From NCBI GenBank assembly GCA_020427635.1, contig JAGQOH010000021.1:1-49125 (forward strand): a stretch of 49,125 nucleotides of DNA. Reading direction: 5' to 3'. Positions 7,088-17,642 of this stretch are shown here, in pieces; position 1 is the stretch's first letter; each line of letters opens with the position of its first letter. The position numbers were made by a program, and so were the translations under genes. Below the pieces are notes generated by a model. It was not told where the DNA came from, ran no database searches, and worked only from the letters and a program-made list of their open reading frames with translations. Source of the stretch: Phycisphaerales bacterium. GTDB lineage: Bacteria; Planctomycetota; Phycisphaerae; Phycisphaerales; UBA1924.

Positions 7088-10000
7088 ATGTCCCCACACC
7101 AAAACGCCATCCGGCTGCTGATCGACGTCCTGCTGTCGATCGTGCTTACGGAGGTGCTGGTCATGTGGCTTTTGCCCATGATCGCACCCTCGGCCGATGG
7201 GTGGCGCGCAGCTGTACTCGACGGCTGTTTGCTGGGCGTGATTGCAGGCCCGCTTGTCCTCTGGCGATGTCGCGCCGCCATGATGCGCTGCAGGATGTCG
7301 CACGCGAGCAAGAAGCCTCGGTCGACTGAGCGCGTTCGCGCAAGCCTCGCCGCCGGTGTTACGCTGGCCATTGGCATCTCGGCTTCCATCGGCATCGCCC
7401 TGGCCACCAACAAGGCGATTACGCGAGCCGCGGAGGAGCGATTCGTGCTCGATACGCGCGAGAACGCGGCGGCCCCCGTGAGTCACATGAAACAGCCGCT
7501 ACTCGTGCTCGAAGGCGTGCGCGCGTTGTTCGCCGCAAGCAAGTCTGTCGAGCGTCATGAGTTCCGCCAGTATGTGCAAAGCCGCAACCTGCACCAGCAG
7601 TATCCCGGCCTGCAAGCGATCGGTGTCATCGAACGTGTTGCTGAGGGCAGTATCGCGTCCTTCGTCGAAACCCAACAAGCCGATGGGGCCCCCACCTACA
7701 CCGTCTATCCAAGTAGCGCGGCGTCAGAGCACTGGTTCGTCCGGTTCGCAGAGTCCGCAACAAGCAAAGATGCGCTGCTTGGCCTCGACTTTGGACGCGA
7801 TCCGGCAATCCTCCGTCTTGCGCACCAAGCAGTCAGCGAGGATCTTGCGCTGCTCACGCCATTGCTCAACATCGCATCAAGCGATGCCACGCCGAACCAG
7901 CTCCTCTGGCTCTTGCCCATCTACCGCAACGGCGCCGCCACATCGAGCGCCGATGAGCGATGGAACGCCCTTGATGGCGTCGCGTTCGCCGTGATCTCCC
8001 CGGAAGCCATTGCGACCTCACTTGCCACCACGCTGGACCATGGCGCTTCACTCGATGTATACGCTGGCGCCGACGCGATCAAGCTCATGTCGATCCACCA
8101 CGCAGATCGCCTTCACAACGACAAGCGCGCATCTACAAGTCGCTATCACTGGATGCAGCGCGTTGAAGTTGGTGGACAGCCGTGGACCATCCAAGTCCAG
8201 AGCACGCCAACGTTTGAGGCGACTGCTGATCACTCGATGCCGGCACTCATAGCAATTGGCGGGTCCGTGCTCTCGATGGCCTTGGCGGGTGTGCTCTGGT
8301 CGATGAGCACTTCACGCCGACGAGCCATCGAGCTTGCCAAGGAAATGACCCAGCAGCTGCGCCGCTTGTCGATGGTCGCTCAAAACACGACCAATGCGGT
8401 GCTCATCACCGACGCTCATCAGCGCATCACGTGGGCCAACAAAGGGTTCGAGCGCTTGTCTGAGTACACGCTCAAAGAGGTTGAGGGCAAACACCCCGAT
8501 TGCATCTTGGAGAGTGAACAAACTGATTCGCACACCATCGCACGCATGCGTGAAGCCCTGCGCAATGGCCAAGGCTTCCGAGGCGAAATCTTGAATCGCT
8601 CGAAACGTGGCCGCGAGTACTGGATCGAAATCGACATCCAGCCTGTACACGATGATGATGGGCGCATCAGCAGCTTCATCGCAGTCGAGACGGATCTCAG
8701 CGAACGCAAGGAAGTCGAGCGAGCGCTCCAGGAAGCAAAGGCCGCAGCGGAGAAGGCGTATGAAGCCAAGAGCCGCTTCCTCGCCGCGATGAGCCACGAG
8801 ATCCGCACGCCACTCAACGGGATCATTGGGTTTGCGGACCTCCTGCGTTGCGGCGCCGATGAGGGTGACGAAGCACTGCGCGCAGAGTGGATGGGCATCA
8901 TCCATGGCAGTGGCGAACATCTCCTTGCGCTCCTGAATGATGTCTTGGATCTTGCAAAGCTCGATGCGGACCACGTCGACATCGCGTTGGCGCCCTGCAA
9001 TCCACGCAAGGTGATCTCAGAATCCGCCCTCGCGCTGCAATCACGGGCGGTCGAAAAAGGAATCTCACTCCACATCGAGTTTGACGATGCAATCCCGACA
9101 GCGATCCGATCGGATGCCACGCGCTTGCGCCAGATCCTGATGAACCTCGTCTCAAACGCAGTGAAGTTCACCGAGCACGGCGGCGTGCGCGTCGAAGTGA
9201 GCGCGACACAAGATGCTTCCGTCCCACGCCTGCGCATTGCAGTCCGTGACACCGGCATCGGCATGACGCCAGAGCAGGCGCAGGGATTGTTTCAACCCTT
9301 CCAGCAAGCCGACAAGACCATCGCCGATCGCTTTGGCGGCACGGGCCTCGGACTCGTGATCTCGAAACGACTGGCTGAGCGATTGGGAGGGGACATCACC
9401 CTGTCAAGCGAAGTCGGTGTCGGCAGTGTCTTCACGCTCGAAATCGCGGCGCCGCCACTCCTGCCCGGCGAGTCGCTCCCGCATGCGCTGCCCACTCGAC
9501 ACGCATGGGACAATGGCGCGCCCGGCGCGGCTCGCCCACTCCAAGGCAAACACGTGCTCGTTGCCGACGACGTTGAAGCTAACCGGAAGGTGTGCAAGGC
9601 CTTGCTCGAACGGGCGGGCGCTACCGTCACGACCGTCAATGATGGCCGCGAGGCCGTTGCGACCTGCCAAGCCCAAGCATTCGATCTCGTGCTCATGGAC
9701 GTGCAGATGCCCGAAATGAGCGGGCTGGATGCCACACGCGCGCTCCGCGCCGCGGGTTACGCAACGCCGATCCTTGCACTCACAGCATTCTCCTCGGGCG
9801 GCGACCGCGACTCGTGCCTCAGCGCCGGGATGAACGACTTCCTGTCCAAGCCAATCGAGTCCGCAACGCTGATTCACCTCTCCGCACACTGGGCAGGCCA
9901 AGCGTTTCCATCGGAGTCGGACGAGTCGCCCGAGGCACACCCATTTGAAGACGATCCGGCGCTGTTCGCGATCGCCCGAGATTGGCTCACCAAGCTTCCA

Positions 10001-10237
10001 GCCATGCTCGCCACCGCCCGGGGTGCGCTCGAACAGAATGACCTTGAGGCTGTTGCGCGCATTGGCCATGCCATCAAAGGCACGGGGGGTTCGCTCGGGA
10101 TGCCCACCTTCACTGAACCCGCCGCGGCCCTTGAGCGTGCAGCACGTATTGGCGACGTACAACGAGCCCAACTGCTGCTCGATCAACTCGAGCGCCTACA
10201 CACCGACCAGGTCCAAGACCCGCGTCGCGCCGCCTAG
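7088..10237 (+). CDS. hybrid sensor histidine kinase (CHASE-PAS-HisKA-HATPase-REC-Hpt)
   Basis: A 1049-residue membrane phosphorelay protein. Order: two hydrophobic N-terminal segments, another membrane helix (about 90-110), a CHASE-type extracytoplasmic sensor (from about 140, [12 protein letters not shown]...[14 protein letters not shown]), a membrane helix near 380-400, a PAS domain (from about 430), HisKA with [11 protein letters not shown] (His570), HATPase with N box [11 protein letters not shown] and G boxes DTGIGM and GGTGLGL, a receiver with LMDVQMPEM (Asp871) and KP, and a C-terminal Hpt with [11 protein letters not shown] (His994). All four phosphotransfer residues are present. The ATG at 7088 has AGGAG 10 nt upstream; an earlier in-frame start at 6905 would translate the structured leader. 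The stop overlaps the rho stop in a shared CTAG. Confidence 0.9.
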   Translation: MSPHQNAIRLLIDVLLSIVLTEVLVMWLLPMIAPSADGWRAAVLDGCLLGVIAGPLVLWRCRAAMMRCRMSHASKKPRSTERVRASLAAGVTLAIGISASIGIALATNKAITRAAEERFVLDTRENAAAPVSHMKQPLLVLEGVRALFAASKSVERHEFRQYVQSRNLHQQYPGLQAIGVIERVAEGSIASFVETQQADGAPTYTVYPSSAASEHWFVRFAESATSKDALLGLDFGRDPAILRLAHQAVSEDLALLTPLLNIASSDATPNQLLWLLPIYRNGAATSSADERWNALDGVAFAVISPEAIATSLATTLDHGASLDVYAGADAIKLMSIHHADRLHNDKRASTSRYHWMQRVEVGGQPWTIQVQSTPTFEATADHSMPALIAIGGSVLSMALAGVLWSMSTSRRRAIELAKEMTQQLRRLSMVAQNTTNAVLITDAHQRITWANKGFERLSEYTLKEVEGKHPDCILESEQTDSHTIARMREALRNGQGFRGEILNRSKRGREYWIEIDIQPVHDDDGRISSFIAVETDLSERKEVERALQEAKAAAEKAYEAKSRFLAAMSHEIRTPLNGIIGFADLLRCGADEGDEALRAEWMGIIHGSGEHLLALLNDVLDLAKLDADHVDIALAPCNPRKVISESALALQSRAVEKGISLHIEFDDAIPTAIRSDATRLRQILMNLVSNAVKFTEHGGVRVEVSATQDASVPRLRIAVRDTGIGMTPEQAQGLFQPFQQADKTIADRFGGTGLGLVISKRLAERLGGDITLSSEVGVGSVFTLEIAAPPLLPGESLPHALPTRHAWDNGAPGAARPLQGKHVLVADDVEANRKVCKALLERAGATVTTVNDGREAVATCQAQAFDLVLMDVQMPEMSGLDATRALRAAGYATPILALTAFSSGGDRDSCLSAGMNDFLSKPIESATLIHLSAHWAGQAFPSESDESPEAHPFEDDPALFAIARDWLTKLPAMLATARGALEQNDLEAVARIGHAIKGTGGSLGMPTFTEPAAALERAARIGDVQRAQLLLDQLERLHTDQVQDPRRAA

Positions 10238-12003
10238 CTCAGGTTCATCGTCATCAAGAACTCAGCGTTGGTCTTGCTCTTGCCAAGCCTGCTCTTGAGC
10301 AGCTCCATCGCTTCAACGACATTCATGTCGCTCAGCACCTTGCGCAAACGATACGTGAGCTCAAGCTCCTTCGGATCAAGCAGCAGTTCCTCACGGCGCG
10401 TGCCCGACGCCGCCACATCGATCGCGGGCCAGATGCGCTTGTCGACCAGCTTGCGATCGAGGTGCAACTCGGAGTTGCCCGTACCCTTGAACTCCTCGAA
10501 GATCACTTCGTCTGCTTTGGAGCCCGTGTCCACGAGCGCAGTGCCCAGAATGGTGAGCGAACCGCCGCCTTCGATCGCGCGGGCCGAACCGAAGAACTTC
10601 TTGGGACGCGTCAGGGCATTCGAGTCAATACCACCTGACATGATCTTGCCCGAACCAGGTTGCGCCGCGTTGTACGCGCGCGCAAGACGTGTGATTGAGT
10701 CAAGCAAGATCACAACATGCTCACCGAACTCAACCCAACGCCGGGACTTCTCCATCACCATCTCCGCCACTTGCACGTGGCGCGAAGAAACCTCGTCAAA
10801 CGTTGACGCAACGACTTCAACGTCATCCACGGTGTTGCGCCGGAAGTCCGTGACTTCTTCAGGACGCTCGTCGATCAACAGCACGATGATTTTGACATCC
10901 GGGTAGTTCTTCGAAATCGCCTGTGTGATCTTCTGGAGCAGCACCGTCTTGCCGGTGCGCGGCGGCGCGACAATCAGCCCACGCTGCCCACGACCAATCG
11001 GCGCCACAAGATCGATCACACGTGTCTCTAGGACGCTGGGCTCGGTCTCGAGCACGTACCGCTCCTCCGGGTGCAGCGGCGTCAGGTCCTCGAAGATCGA
11101 CAAGTGCTTCACATCTTCCGGGTTGTGCCCATTCACCTCATCAACACGCAGCAGCGCGAAGAACCGCTCGCCTTCGCGCGGCGGACGAATGGCACCTTTC
11201 ACTTCCATCCCAGGGCGCAGTCCATACCGCCGAATCTGCGACGGCGTGACATAGATGTCGCAAGGCCCGGCCAGGTACGACGCCTCGGGCGAGCGCAGGA
11301 AACCAAACCGCTCGGGCATCACTTGCAACGTGCCCTCGCCAAACATCAGTTCGTCTTTATCCGCACGAGCCCGCAACAGCGCAAAGATCAGCTCAGGCCT
11401 GGGCAGCTTGGCGACATCCTCGACGCCTTCCGCTTCCGCAAGCTCATGCAGCTCGGTGATCGGCATGCGCTGCAGGTCGGAGATGTGCAGGGCCTTCGCC
11501 GCGGCTTCCTTGTACGCCTTCGTCGACGCCATCTTGTCGAGCTCTGCTGCTTCACGCGCAAGATCATCGTCGTTCGGAAGCGCGTGCATGGGCACTGAGC
11601 CACTGCCCATCCCGCCGCCACCCATGCCCATCCCGGGACGACGCTTCTTGTTCTTGTTCTTCTTGCGGCGATTGCGTCCACCGCCACCGCCACCCATGTC
11701 ATCGCCACGTTGCATGCCGCCCTGCCCTCCGGAACCGCCTGACTGCTGCGTGTTCTGCTGTTGCTGACGTGTGCGCAGATCGACCGCAGGCTTGGAATCG
11801 CGCTGCGCCGAATCGGCCTGTGCAGGTGCTTCAGCACGCGCGGGGCGAGCCTCGGGCGCGGGCTTGGGCTCCGGCGCACTCTTGGCAGCCTCCTTCGCCG
11901 GCGCTCGCTTTGGCGACGATGCGGATTCCTTCGCCGGCGCTTTCTTCGCGGGAGCGCGACGCACCTTCTTCACGGTTTCACCGGTCTGCGTATCGGTCGG
12001 CAT
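10234..12003 (-). CDS. rho: transcription termination factor Rho with long low-complexity N-terminus
   Basis: Rho is the hexameric RNA-dependent ATPase that ends transcription. The core is typical: an N-terminal helical Rho domain ([17 protein letters not shown]), a cold-shock RNA-binding domain ([22 protein letters not shown]), Walker A APPRTGKT, the [10 protein letters not shown] box, Walker [17 protein letters not shown], the Q loop and the R-loop region near PKKFFGSAR. At 589 residues it is about 170 longer than the 419-residue E. coli protein. The extra N-terminal 165 residues are Ala/Lys/Pro-rich repeats (AKKAPAKE), a poly-Gln stretch, Gly runs and a very basic [15 protein letters not shown] segment, probably disordered and RNA binding. 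The start ATG has AGGA upstream. Convergent with the hybrid kinase gene. Confidence 0.97.
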   Translation of the reverse strand: MPTDTQTGETVKKVRRAPAKKAPAKESASSPKRAPAKEAAKSAPEPKPAPEARPARAEAPAQADSAQRDSKPAVDLRTRQQQQNTQQSGGSGGQGGMQRGDDMGGGGGGRNRRKKNKNKKRRPGMGMGGGGMGSGSVPMHALPNDDDLAREAAELDKMASTKAYKEAAAKALHISDLQRMPITELHELAEAEGVEDVAKLPRPELIFALLRARADKDELMFGEGTLQVMPERFGFLRSPEASYLAGPCDIYVTPSQIRRYGLRPGMEVKGAIRPPREGERFFALLRVDEVNGHNPEDVKHLSIFEDLTPLHPEERYVLETEPSVLETRVIDLVAPIGRGQRGLIVAPPRTGKTVLLQKITQAISKNYPDVKIIVLLIDERPEEVTDFRRNTVDDVEVVASTFDEVSSRHVQVAEMVMEKSRRWVEFGEHVVILLDSITRLARAYNAAQPGSGKIMSGGIDSNALTRPKKFFGSARAIEGGGSLTILGTALVDTGSKADEVIFEEFKGTGNSELHLDRKLVDKRIWPAIDVAASGTRREELLLDPKELELTYRLRKVLSDMNVVEAMELLKSRLGKSKTNAEFLMTMNLS

Positions 12004-12195
12004 GATTCATCCTGCGGCGCGCAACGCCAAGCCCATGGGCTTCTGCGACGAGATCACTTCACGCTGCGCTGGTTCGTGTGTGTTGCCTGAAAAGCGGAAC
12101 GGCCCAAAGACCTTCGTCCCATCCCTCACCAGAATCATCGCTGGAGTTGGGGGCGAGCCCACGCACCGAAGCTGATACGCCCGGAGTCGGCCCGC

Positions 12196-12855
12196 CTACA
12201 TGTCGGCACTGCTGGGGTCCCCCCTGCCGTCCGACGAGAAGATCATAGCAATCACCTCCGCGACCTGCCCATCCAAATCAGGACCCTGCCCCGAGTTATC
12301 CACAGAAAAGCGGCAGCGTCGGCGTTTTTCCTCCAGGGCCATCTGGGCCAGCTCTCGCCTGCCGAGCTCCTCCGCCGACCAACCCCGGCTGGCGTTCACC
12401 CGCGCTTCCCGGGTCGCCTGGTCCGCCTCGACAAACACCACCGCGTCGCACTCCGCGTCCAAGCCCGCCTCAAACAACAGCGGCGCATCGAAAACCACCC
12501 CTGGCGCACGCGCCGACCTCACTGCAGCAATCGCCTGCGCTCTCGTGCGCCACACCATCGGGTGAATGAGCTCCTCCAGGCGACGCCGTTGCACCGCATC
12601 TGCAAACACAATCCGCCCGACGGCCTGGCGATTCACCTCGCCCGCCGCCGTCACCACCCCTGGGCCCCACCACTGCGCGAGCGTTTGCGCGACCGACGCG
12701 GCGCCGAGCGCCTCGCGGGTCAATTGATCGAAGTCAAAGACAAGCCAGCCGCGCCTGGCAAAAGCAGCGGCCACGTGGCTCTTGCCCGCACCGATACCAC
12801 CCGCAATCCCAAGAATCGGCGGCACGCGCTCGCCAGGTTGTGCTGCATCGCCCAC
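12196..12855 (-). CDS. coaE: dephospho-CoA kinase
   Basis: CoaE phosphorylates the 3'-hydroxyl of the ribose of dephospho-CoA, the last step of coenzyme A synthesis, in the cytosol. Evidence: P-loop GIAGGIGAGKS near residue 17, the DFDQL segment (DxDxL-type motif), the LEELIHPMVW motif and FDAPLLFEAGL in the lid/CoA region. At 219 residues it has the usual length. The Ala-rich helix QAIAAVRSARAPG is also typical. The rho gene lies 192 nt downstream on the same strand, and a ferritin-like/heme protein lies 18 nt upstream, so transcription may be shared. Confidence 0.95.
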   Translation of the reverse strand: MGDAAQPGERVPPILGIAGGIGAGKSHVAAAFARRGWLVFDFDQLTREALGAASVAQTLAQWWGPGVVTAAGEVNRQAVGRIVFADAVQRRRLEELIHPMVWRTRAQAIAAVRSARAPGVVFDAPLLFEAGLDAECDAVVFVEADQATREARVNASRGWSAEELGRRELAQMALEEKRRRCRFSVDNSGQGPDLDGQVAEVIAMIFSSDGRGDPSSADM

Positions 12856-12873
12856 GGCGCAGAGACTACCGCG

Positions 12874-13848
12874 TCATGGCCCAACCGTGACCCAGAACCA
12901 CCCGCGCAGGTCACCCGAGGCAAACCCCGTCGCCTGATCCTCCGGATACAAGCGGGCAAGCTGATCACGCACCCTGGGGTCGAGCTGCTCGAGCTTGCCG
13001 TGACACTGCAGGCACGTTCCCGCGACCCGAATCGGCAGCAAGGCACCAAACTCACCTGCGGGATTTGCCATGTACTTGGGCGCTTCCGGACGCTCGTCAA
13101 TCAGCAACGCCGCCCACGTTGGCGGCGCATTGTCCTGGTTGCGCAGTTTCCATGATGTGCGCCCGATCTCCACCCCGCGCGACTCCGACACCTCTTTGGC
13201 AATCAAGGGCGCGCGCTTCGAGCACACCTCCACCGCGCCGCTCGCCCCGCCATCCGCCATCCCCATCATCAGTTCACCAAGCACCGCCTTGTACATCGCA
13301 TCACGCGCACTGGTCGCCCGCTCGAGTTGCTTGCGCTGCGCCTCCGTGAGCGCGGCTTCCTCCACACCCGTCCACCCACTGCCATGCCTGCTGAAGGCCG
13401 GAAGATGCCGCTCGACCGAGGCCGCCTTGAGCCGCTCAAACACGGCGCGCACCTGCTCATCGTCACACGCCGCGATGAGCTCGTCATACATCCGAGCATT
13501 CCGCACTTCCGCAACGACTGATTGATCACATGCCTCGGCAAATGAGTCCGGTACTTCGAATGCGTGATCGGCCCAAGCATTTGCCGGCGGCGTCAAACCA
13601 AGCCGCTCATACTGTGCGAGCAACGCATTCTCGTGACGATCCTCTGCATGCACAATGTTCGAAAACGGCTTGCGCTCGCCGTGCTTCGTGAGGACCGCCT
13701 CATAGAACGCGAACGCGTGGCGCTCGTCGGCAAGCGCACGATCCAGTGAATCCTGGACCGCCGTCGGCGCAGACGACGCGCGCAGCGCCATCGCCATGAA
13801 CAGAACCAACAGTCCAACAAAGCCAAAACGGAGTCCCTGGATGCGCAT
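12874..13848 (-). CDS. ferritin-like (DUF2202-type) domain fused to a c-heme Tll0287-like (DUF3365) domain
   Basis: Exported 324-residue protein with an N-terminal signal peptide (MRIQGLRFGFVGLLVLFMAM, cleavage near ALRASSA). Residues about 35-165 form a four-helix ferritin-like unit with the ligand pattern E (DERHAFAFY), ExxH (AEDRHENAL), E (EVRNARMY), ExxH (ASVERHLPAF), enough for a di-iron site. The second half is a DUF3365/Tll0287-like domain: VCSKRAPLIAKEVS, a GRTSWKLRNQDNAPPTW signature, then one heme site CLQCH (279-283). The ATG at 13848 follows AAGGGA; an ATG 33 nt upstream is less likely. Role unknown; a periplasmic redox or oxygen/peroxide sensor or oxidase is possible. Divergent from tnaA. 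Confidence 0.85.
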   Translation of the reverse strand: MRIQGLRFGFVGLLVLFMAMALRASSAPTAVQDSLDRALADERHAFAFYEAVLTKHGERKPFSNIVHAEDRHENALLAQYERLGLTPPANAWADHAFEVPDSFAEACDQSVVAEVRNARMYDELIAACDDEQVRAVFERLKAASVERHLPAFSRHGSGWTGVEEAALTEAQRKQLERATSARDAMYKAVLGELMMGMADGGASGAVEVCSKRAPLIAKEVSESRGVEIGRTSWKLRNQDNAPPTWAALLIDERPEAPKYMANPAGEFGALLPIRVAGTCLQCHGKLEQLDPRVRDQLARLYPEDQATGFASGDLRGWFWVTVGP

Positions 13849-14026
13849 GGGTATCCCTTCTTTTCTCGATGAGCAGGTCACGCTCCCCGACCATGGTAGC
13901 CCCGCTCACCGCGTCATGACGCCTTGGCGGCAGCCAAAAAGGAGTGCTACGCTGGTGACGATCGCGGGGCGGACTTCAGCGGAATCGCGTCAGCCTCGCA
14001 GGCCGGCAGCAATCGCGGGGTCGTCT

Positions 14027-15385
14027 ATGAAAACCATCATCGAGCCATTCCGGATCAAGACCGTCGAGCCGATCCGCATGACGACGCGCGAGCAGCGCGA
14101 AACAATCCTGCAACACGCCGGCTTCAATCTCTTCCTCGTTCAAGCCGAAGACGTCTTGATCGACCTCCTCACCGACTCCGGCACCGGCGCCATGAGCGCC
14201 GAACAGTGGGCGGGCGTCATGCGCGCCGATGAGTCATACGCCGGCGCCAAGTCATTCACCCGATTCGAAGAACGCCTGCGAAGCATCACCGGCTTCGATC
14301 ACATCCTCCCCACCCACCAGGGACGCGCAAGCGAGCGCATCCTCTTCGCGCTGCTGGGTGGCAAAGGACGCGTCGTCCCAAACAACGCCCACTTTGACAC
14401 CACACAGGCCAATATCGAGCACTCCGGCGCGCAAGCAATCAACCTCCCCATCCCCGAAGCTTCCGACCCCACCAACCGACATCCCTTCAAGGGCAACGTC
14501 AATGTCGAAGCGCTCGAGGCACTGATCGCAGACGTCGGTGCGGACCGCATCCCGTGCATCATGATCACCGTGACAAACAACTCCGGGGGCGGCCAGCCGG
14601 TCAGCCTTCAAAACATCAAGGATGTGCGCCGCGTGTGCGACCAGCACGGCCTGCCACTCATCCTCGACGCCTGCCGCTTCGCTGAGAACGCTTACTTCAT
14701 CAAGCTTCGCGAAGAAGGCCAACAAGACCGGCCCGTCGCAGACATCGTGCGCGAAATGTTCGACCTTGCCGACGGCGCAACCATCTCCGCCAAAAAGGAT
14801 GGCATCGTCAACATCGGTGGCGTGCTTCTTCTGCGCAACGCCGACCTCCTCCGCCGCGCGAGCGAACTGCTCATCCTCACCGAGGGCTACACGACCTACG
14901 GCGGGCTTGCCGGACGAGACCTCGAAGCCATGGCTCAGGGCTTCGAAGAAGTGCTCCACGAAGACTACTTGCAATACCGCATTCGCAGCACTGGCTATCT
15001 CGGCGACAAACTGCTGGAAGCCGGCATCCAGATCGTCGAACCGCCAGGCGGACATGCGATCTACGTCGACGCAAAGCATCTCTGTCCGCACATTCCTCAA
15101 GCACAATTCCCAGGCCAAGCCGTCGTGTGCGCGCTCTACCGCCTTGGCGGCATCCGCGCCTGCGAGATTGGCAGCGTCATGTTTGGGGGCAAAGGCCATG
15201 CCCCGCCTGCAATGGAGCTCGTGCGCCTCGCCATCCCTCGGCGCGTCTATACACAAAGCCACATCGACTATGTCATCGAGGTGTTCCGGGACGTCAAGCA
15301 AATGGCGCCCGAGCTGCGCCCGCTGCGCATCATCGAGCAGCCCCCCGCCCTGCGCCACTTCACCGCCCGCTTCGAAGAACTGTGA
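14027..15385 (+). CDS. tnaA: tryptophanase (L-tryptophan indole-lyase)
   Basis: PLP enzyme of the beta-eliminating lyase family, 453 residues, cleaving L-tryptophan to indole, pyruvate and ammonium. The start of the protein (EPFRIKTVEPIRMTTREQR) and LIDLLTDSGTGAMS match the family. The PLP lysine is in SAKKDGIVNIGG. Residues that separate tryptophanase from tyrosine phenol-lyase point to tryptophanase: Asp in HFDTTQ (Thr in phenol-lyase), Ile in IRACEIGS (Arg in phenol-lyase) and His in LRHFTARFEEL (Phe in phenol-lyase). No TnaC-like Trp leader with a long spacer is visible. Start: the ATG at 14027 fits the family N-terminus, but its ribosome site is weak; an in-frame GTG at 13955 preceded by AAGGAG would add 24 residues. 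Divergent from the ferritin-like/heme gene. Confidence 0.93.
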   Translation: MKTIIEPFRIKTVEPIRMTTREQRETILQHAGFNLFLVQAEDVLIDLLTDSGTGAMSAEQWAGVMRADESYAGAKSFTRFEERLRSITGFDHILPTHQGRASERILFALLGGKGRVVPNNAHFDTTQANIEHSGAQAINLPIPEASDPTNRHPFKGNVNVEALEALIADVGADRIPCIMITVTNNSGGGQPVSLQNIKDVRRVCDQHGLPLILDACRFAENAYFIKLREEGQQDRPVADIVREMFDLADGATISAKKDGIVNIGGVLLLRNADLLRRASELLILTEGYTTYGGLAGRDLEAMAQGFEEVLHEDYLQYRIRSTGYLGDKLLEAGIQIVEPPGGHAIYVDAKHLCPHIPQAQFPGQAVVCALYRLGGIRACEIGSVMFGGKGHAPPAMELVRLAIPRRVYTQSHIDYVIEVFRDVKQMAPELRPLRIIEQPPALRHFTARFEEL

Positions 15386-15478
15386 CTCAAGCCCAGTCCC
15401 GCCAACCGCCCCCTTGGCCCCGGGAGGCCATCCCGACGTATACTCCCGTCAGCAAAAGCCATTGCCCGTCAATGGCGT

Positions 15479-15550
15479 GCGGGTGTAGTTCAGTGGTAGA
15501 ACGTCAGCTTCCCAAGCTGAATGTCGTCGGTTCGATCCCGATCACCCGCT
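15479..15550 (+). tRNA. tRNA-Gly (anticodon CCC)
   Basis: The acceptor stem is GCGGGTG/CACCCGC, the D arm GTTC-AGTGGTA-GAAC, the anticodon stem TCAGC/GCTGA with loop TTCCCAA (anticodon CCC), and the T arm GTCGG-TTCGATC-CCGAT. All stems pair. Discriminator T15550; CCA is not encoded. A TTTT run follows directly. It lies between tnaA and the convergent ABC exporter gene. Confidence 0.97.
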
Positions 15551-15584
15551 TTTTCCCAGGCAAACACACCACGCTCACCACTGC

Positions 15585-17558
15585 CTAGCCAACGACCTCC
15601 GCCGTGCCCTCGCGCGCAAGCTTCGGGTCAGCAGTCTGCAGCTTCACAAGATCCGCGTAGCGACCATCTCGCGCCATGAGCTCTTCATGCGTGCCGATCT
15701 CGCGGATCACGCCGCGCTCGATCACCACAATGCGGTCGGCATGCCGAATCGTGCTCAACCGATGCGCAATGACGATTGACGTGCGCCCGCGCATCAGCTT
15801 CGCCAGACTGCGCTGAATCAGCTGCTCGCTTTCCGCATCAAGATTGCTCGTCGCTTCGTCCAGAATGAGAATGCGCGGATCCGCAAGCACTGCCCGGGCG
15901 AGCGCAAGCCGCTGCTTCTGTCCGCCCGACAACCGAACACCCCGCTCGCCAATCAGCGTGTCATACCCATCCGGCATCTCGATGATGAACTCATCTGCAT
16001 TAGCCACCCTCGCAGCAGCCACAATCTGCTCATGCGTGACCTCTCGCTTTGCATACGCAATGTTCTCGCCGATCGTCCCGTCAAACATAAACACGTCCTG
16101 CTCGACAATCCCCAGCAAACGCCGATAGCTGATTGGATCGATTTCACGCAGATCCGTGCCATCAAGTTGAATGGTCCCCTCAATGGGGTCGTAGAATCGA
16201 GCAATCAGATTGCAAAGCGTTGTCTTCCCTGAACCGCTCGGGCCCACAAGCGCAATCGTCTCGCCTGGTTCAATCTCAAGCGACACGTCTTCAAGCACCA
16301 GCCGACCAACTGCGGGCGTTGATCCGTCTGCATCGCCATCGATCCGTTGTCGTCCGGTCGGATATGCGAAGCTCACCCGCGAAAGTGAAAGTCTCCCAAG
16401 CGCCGTCGCCGCATCCACCTGCATCCCTGCCGTCTCAGCATGAAACTCGCGCGGCTCATCCAACAAGTCGATCACACGATCAAGCCCCGCAAGCTGGTTC
16501 TGCACATTCGCCGCGCTCGATACCAACGACTCCAATGGCCCGAGGAGCCAACCCAGGTACATCAAGAACGCAATCAGGTCCCCTGTCGTGCGCTCCCCAG
16601 CAAGCACGCTGCGCCCAAAGACCAGCAGCACCACGATCGTCGCCAGCGGAATGAGCACCTGCCACAGAATCTCAAGCCATCGCGCCCACCACCACGCTCG
16701 GATCTCCTGCCGCGCCATGAAGTGACCACGCAAAGTGAACCGAAGATTCTCTGCTTGCTCACGCCCAAAGCCACGCACCACGCGCATGCCGCCAAACACC
16801 TCCGCAGACTGCGCATCGATGCCTTGGCGCGTGCGCCGAATATCGCGATACATCGGACGAATGCGCCCAAGCCACGTCCGATGGCTCACCCAAACCACGG
16901 GCAGGATCAAGAGCGATCCAACAAGCATCCGCCAGTCGATCAACGCAAGAATCACGAGCGTGCCCACCAACTGCGTCACCGCACGCCACGGGTTATAGAT
17001 CAAGCTAAAGATCAAGTCACCGACGCTACCGGCATCCTCTCGCAAAATACTCGCAGCGCCGCCCGACTTGATCGCCTGGATGCGATGCAATGGCAGGTGT
17101 GCAGCATGGTCAAACACCCGACGACGCGTCTGCACCTGCACACGTTTGACCAGTCGCGTGCATTGCCACCGCCCCCACATGCTAAATGCGATCGCCACAA
17201 TCGACACGCCGAACACCACACCGCAGATCAAGTACAGCAGCGTCTCGCGCCCCACGTTTGGCACGACAAACGGCGCCTCCCCCGCAGGAGTCGCCGAAAG
17301 CACATGGTCAAAGACGAGCTTGGTCGCGTATGGCGGAATCAACCCCAGCACCGTCGCGATCGAGAGCGTTGCAAGTGACGCCCCAAGCGTCATCCTGTAA
17401 CCGCTCAGCAGATTCCAATAGGCGCGCAACAGCACGAAGAATGGTCGCGCCCGAGGCGAACGCTGTGCAGCACTGTTCGCGGCAGCAGTCTCGCTGCCCT
17501 TTCCCCTGCGCTTCCATTCTTCAAACCGTGCCCGACTTGATCGCCCAACGCCGCGCAT
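15585..17558 (-). CDS. ABC exporter, fused permease and ATPase (MsbA/MdlB type)
   Basis: A half-transporter of about 657 residues that should work as a homodimer in the inner membrane. The N-terminal 380 residues contain the six membrane helices of an ABC exporter permease (from LLSGYRMTLGASLATLSIATVLGLIPPY style helices onward). The ATPase domain has Walker A GPSGSGKTT, Q loop, signature LSGGQ, Walker B ILILDEATS and switch His in AHRLST. The substrate cannot be told; lipid, peptide and drug exporters share this form. The N-terminus is basic (SSRARFEEWKRRG). The ATG at 17558 is preferred over one 42 nt upstream, though neither has a strong ribosome site. The gene follows the octaheme operon on the same strand after an 84-nt gap. 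Confidence 0.92.
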   Translation of the reverse strand: MRGVGRSSRARFEEWKRRGKGSETAAANSAAQRSPRARPFFVLLRAYWNLLSGYRMTLGASLATLSIATVLGLIPPYATKLVFDHVLSATPAGEAPFVVPNVGRETLLYLICGVVFGVSIVAIAFSMWGRWQCTRLVKRVQVQTRRRVFDHAAHLPLHRIQAIKSGGAASILREDAGSVGDLIFSLIYNPWRAVTQLVGTLVILALIDWRMLVGSLLILPVVWVSHRTWLGRIRPMYRDIRRTRQGIDAQSAEVFGGMRVVRGFGREQAENLRFTLRGHFMARQEIRAWWWARWLEILWQVLIPLATIVVLLVFGRSVLAGERTTGDLIAFLMYLGWLLGPLESLVSSAANVQNQLAGLDRVIDLLDEPREFHAETAGMQVDAATALGRLSLSRVSFAYPTGRQRIDGDADGSTPAVGRLVLEDVSLEIEPGETIALVGPSGSGKTTLCNLIARFYDPIEGTIQLDGTDLREIDPISYRRLLGIVEQDVFMFDGTIGENIAYAKREVTHEQIVAAARVANADEFIIEMPDGYDTLIGERGVRLSGGQKQRLALARAVLADPRILILDEATSNLDAESEQLIQRSLAKLMRGRTSIVIAHRLSTIRHADRIVVIERGVIREIGTHEELMARDGRYADLVKLQTADPKLAREGTAEVVG

Positions 17559-17642
17559 CCCGCGATTGTAGCGCCAACGCCCCCGGGGCTGTCCAGTCAC
17601 GGGCCAACCAACTGCGACGAGCCCACGGTGCCGATCGCCGTA

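Noticed and set aside
13916..14026. Possible TnaC-like leader peptide before tnaA
   Set aside because: The only candidate (MTPWRQP...) is in frame with tnaA and has no separate stop codon.
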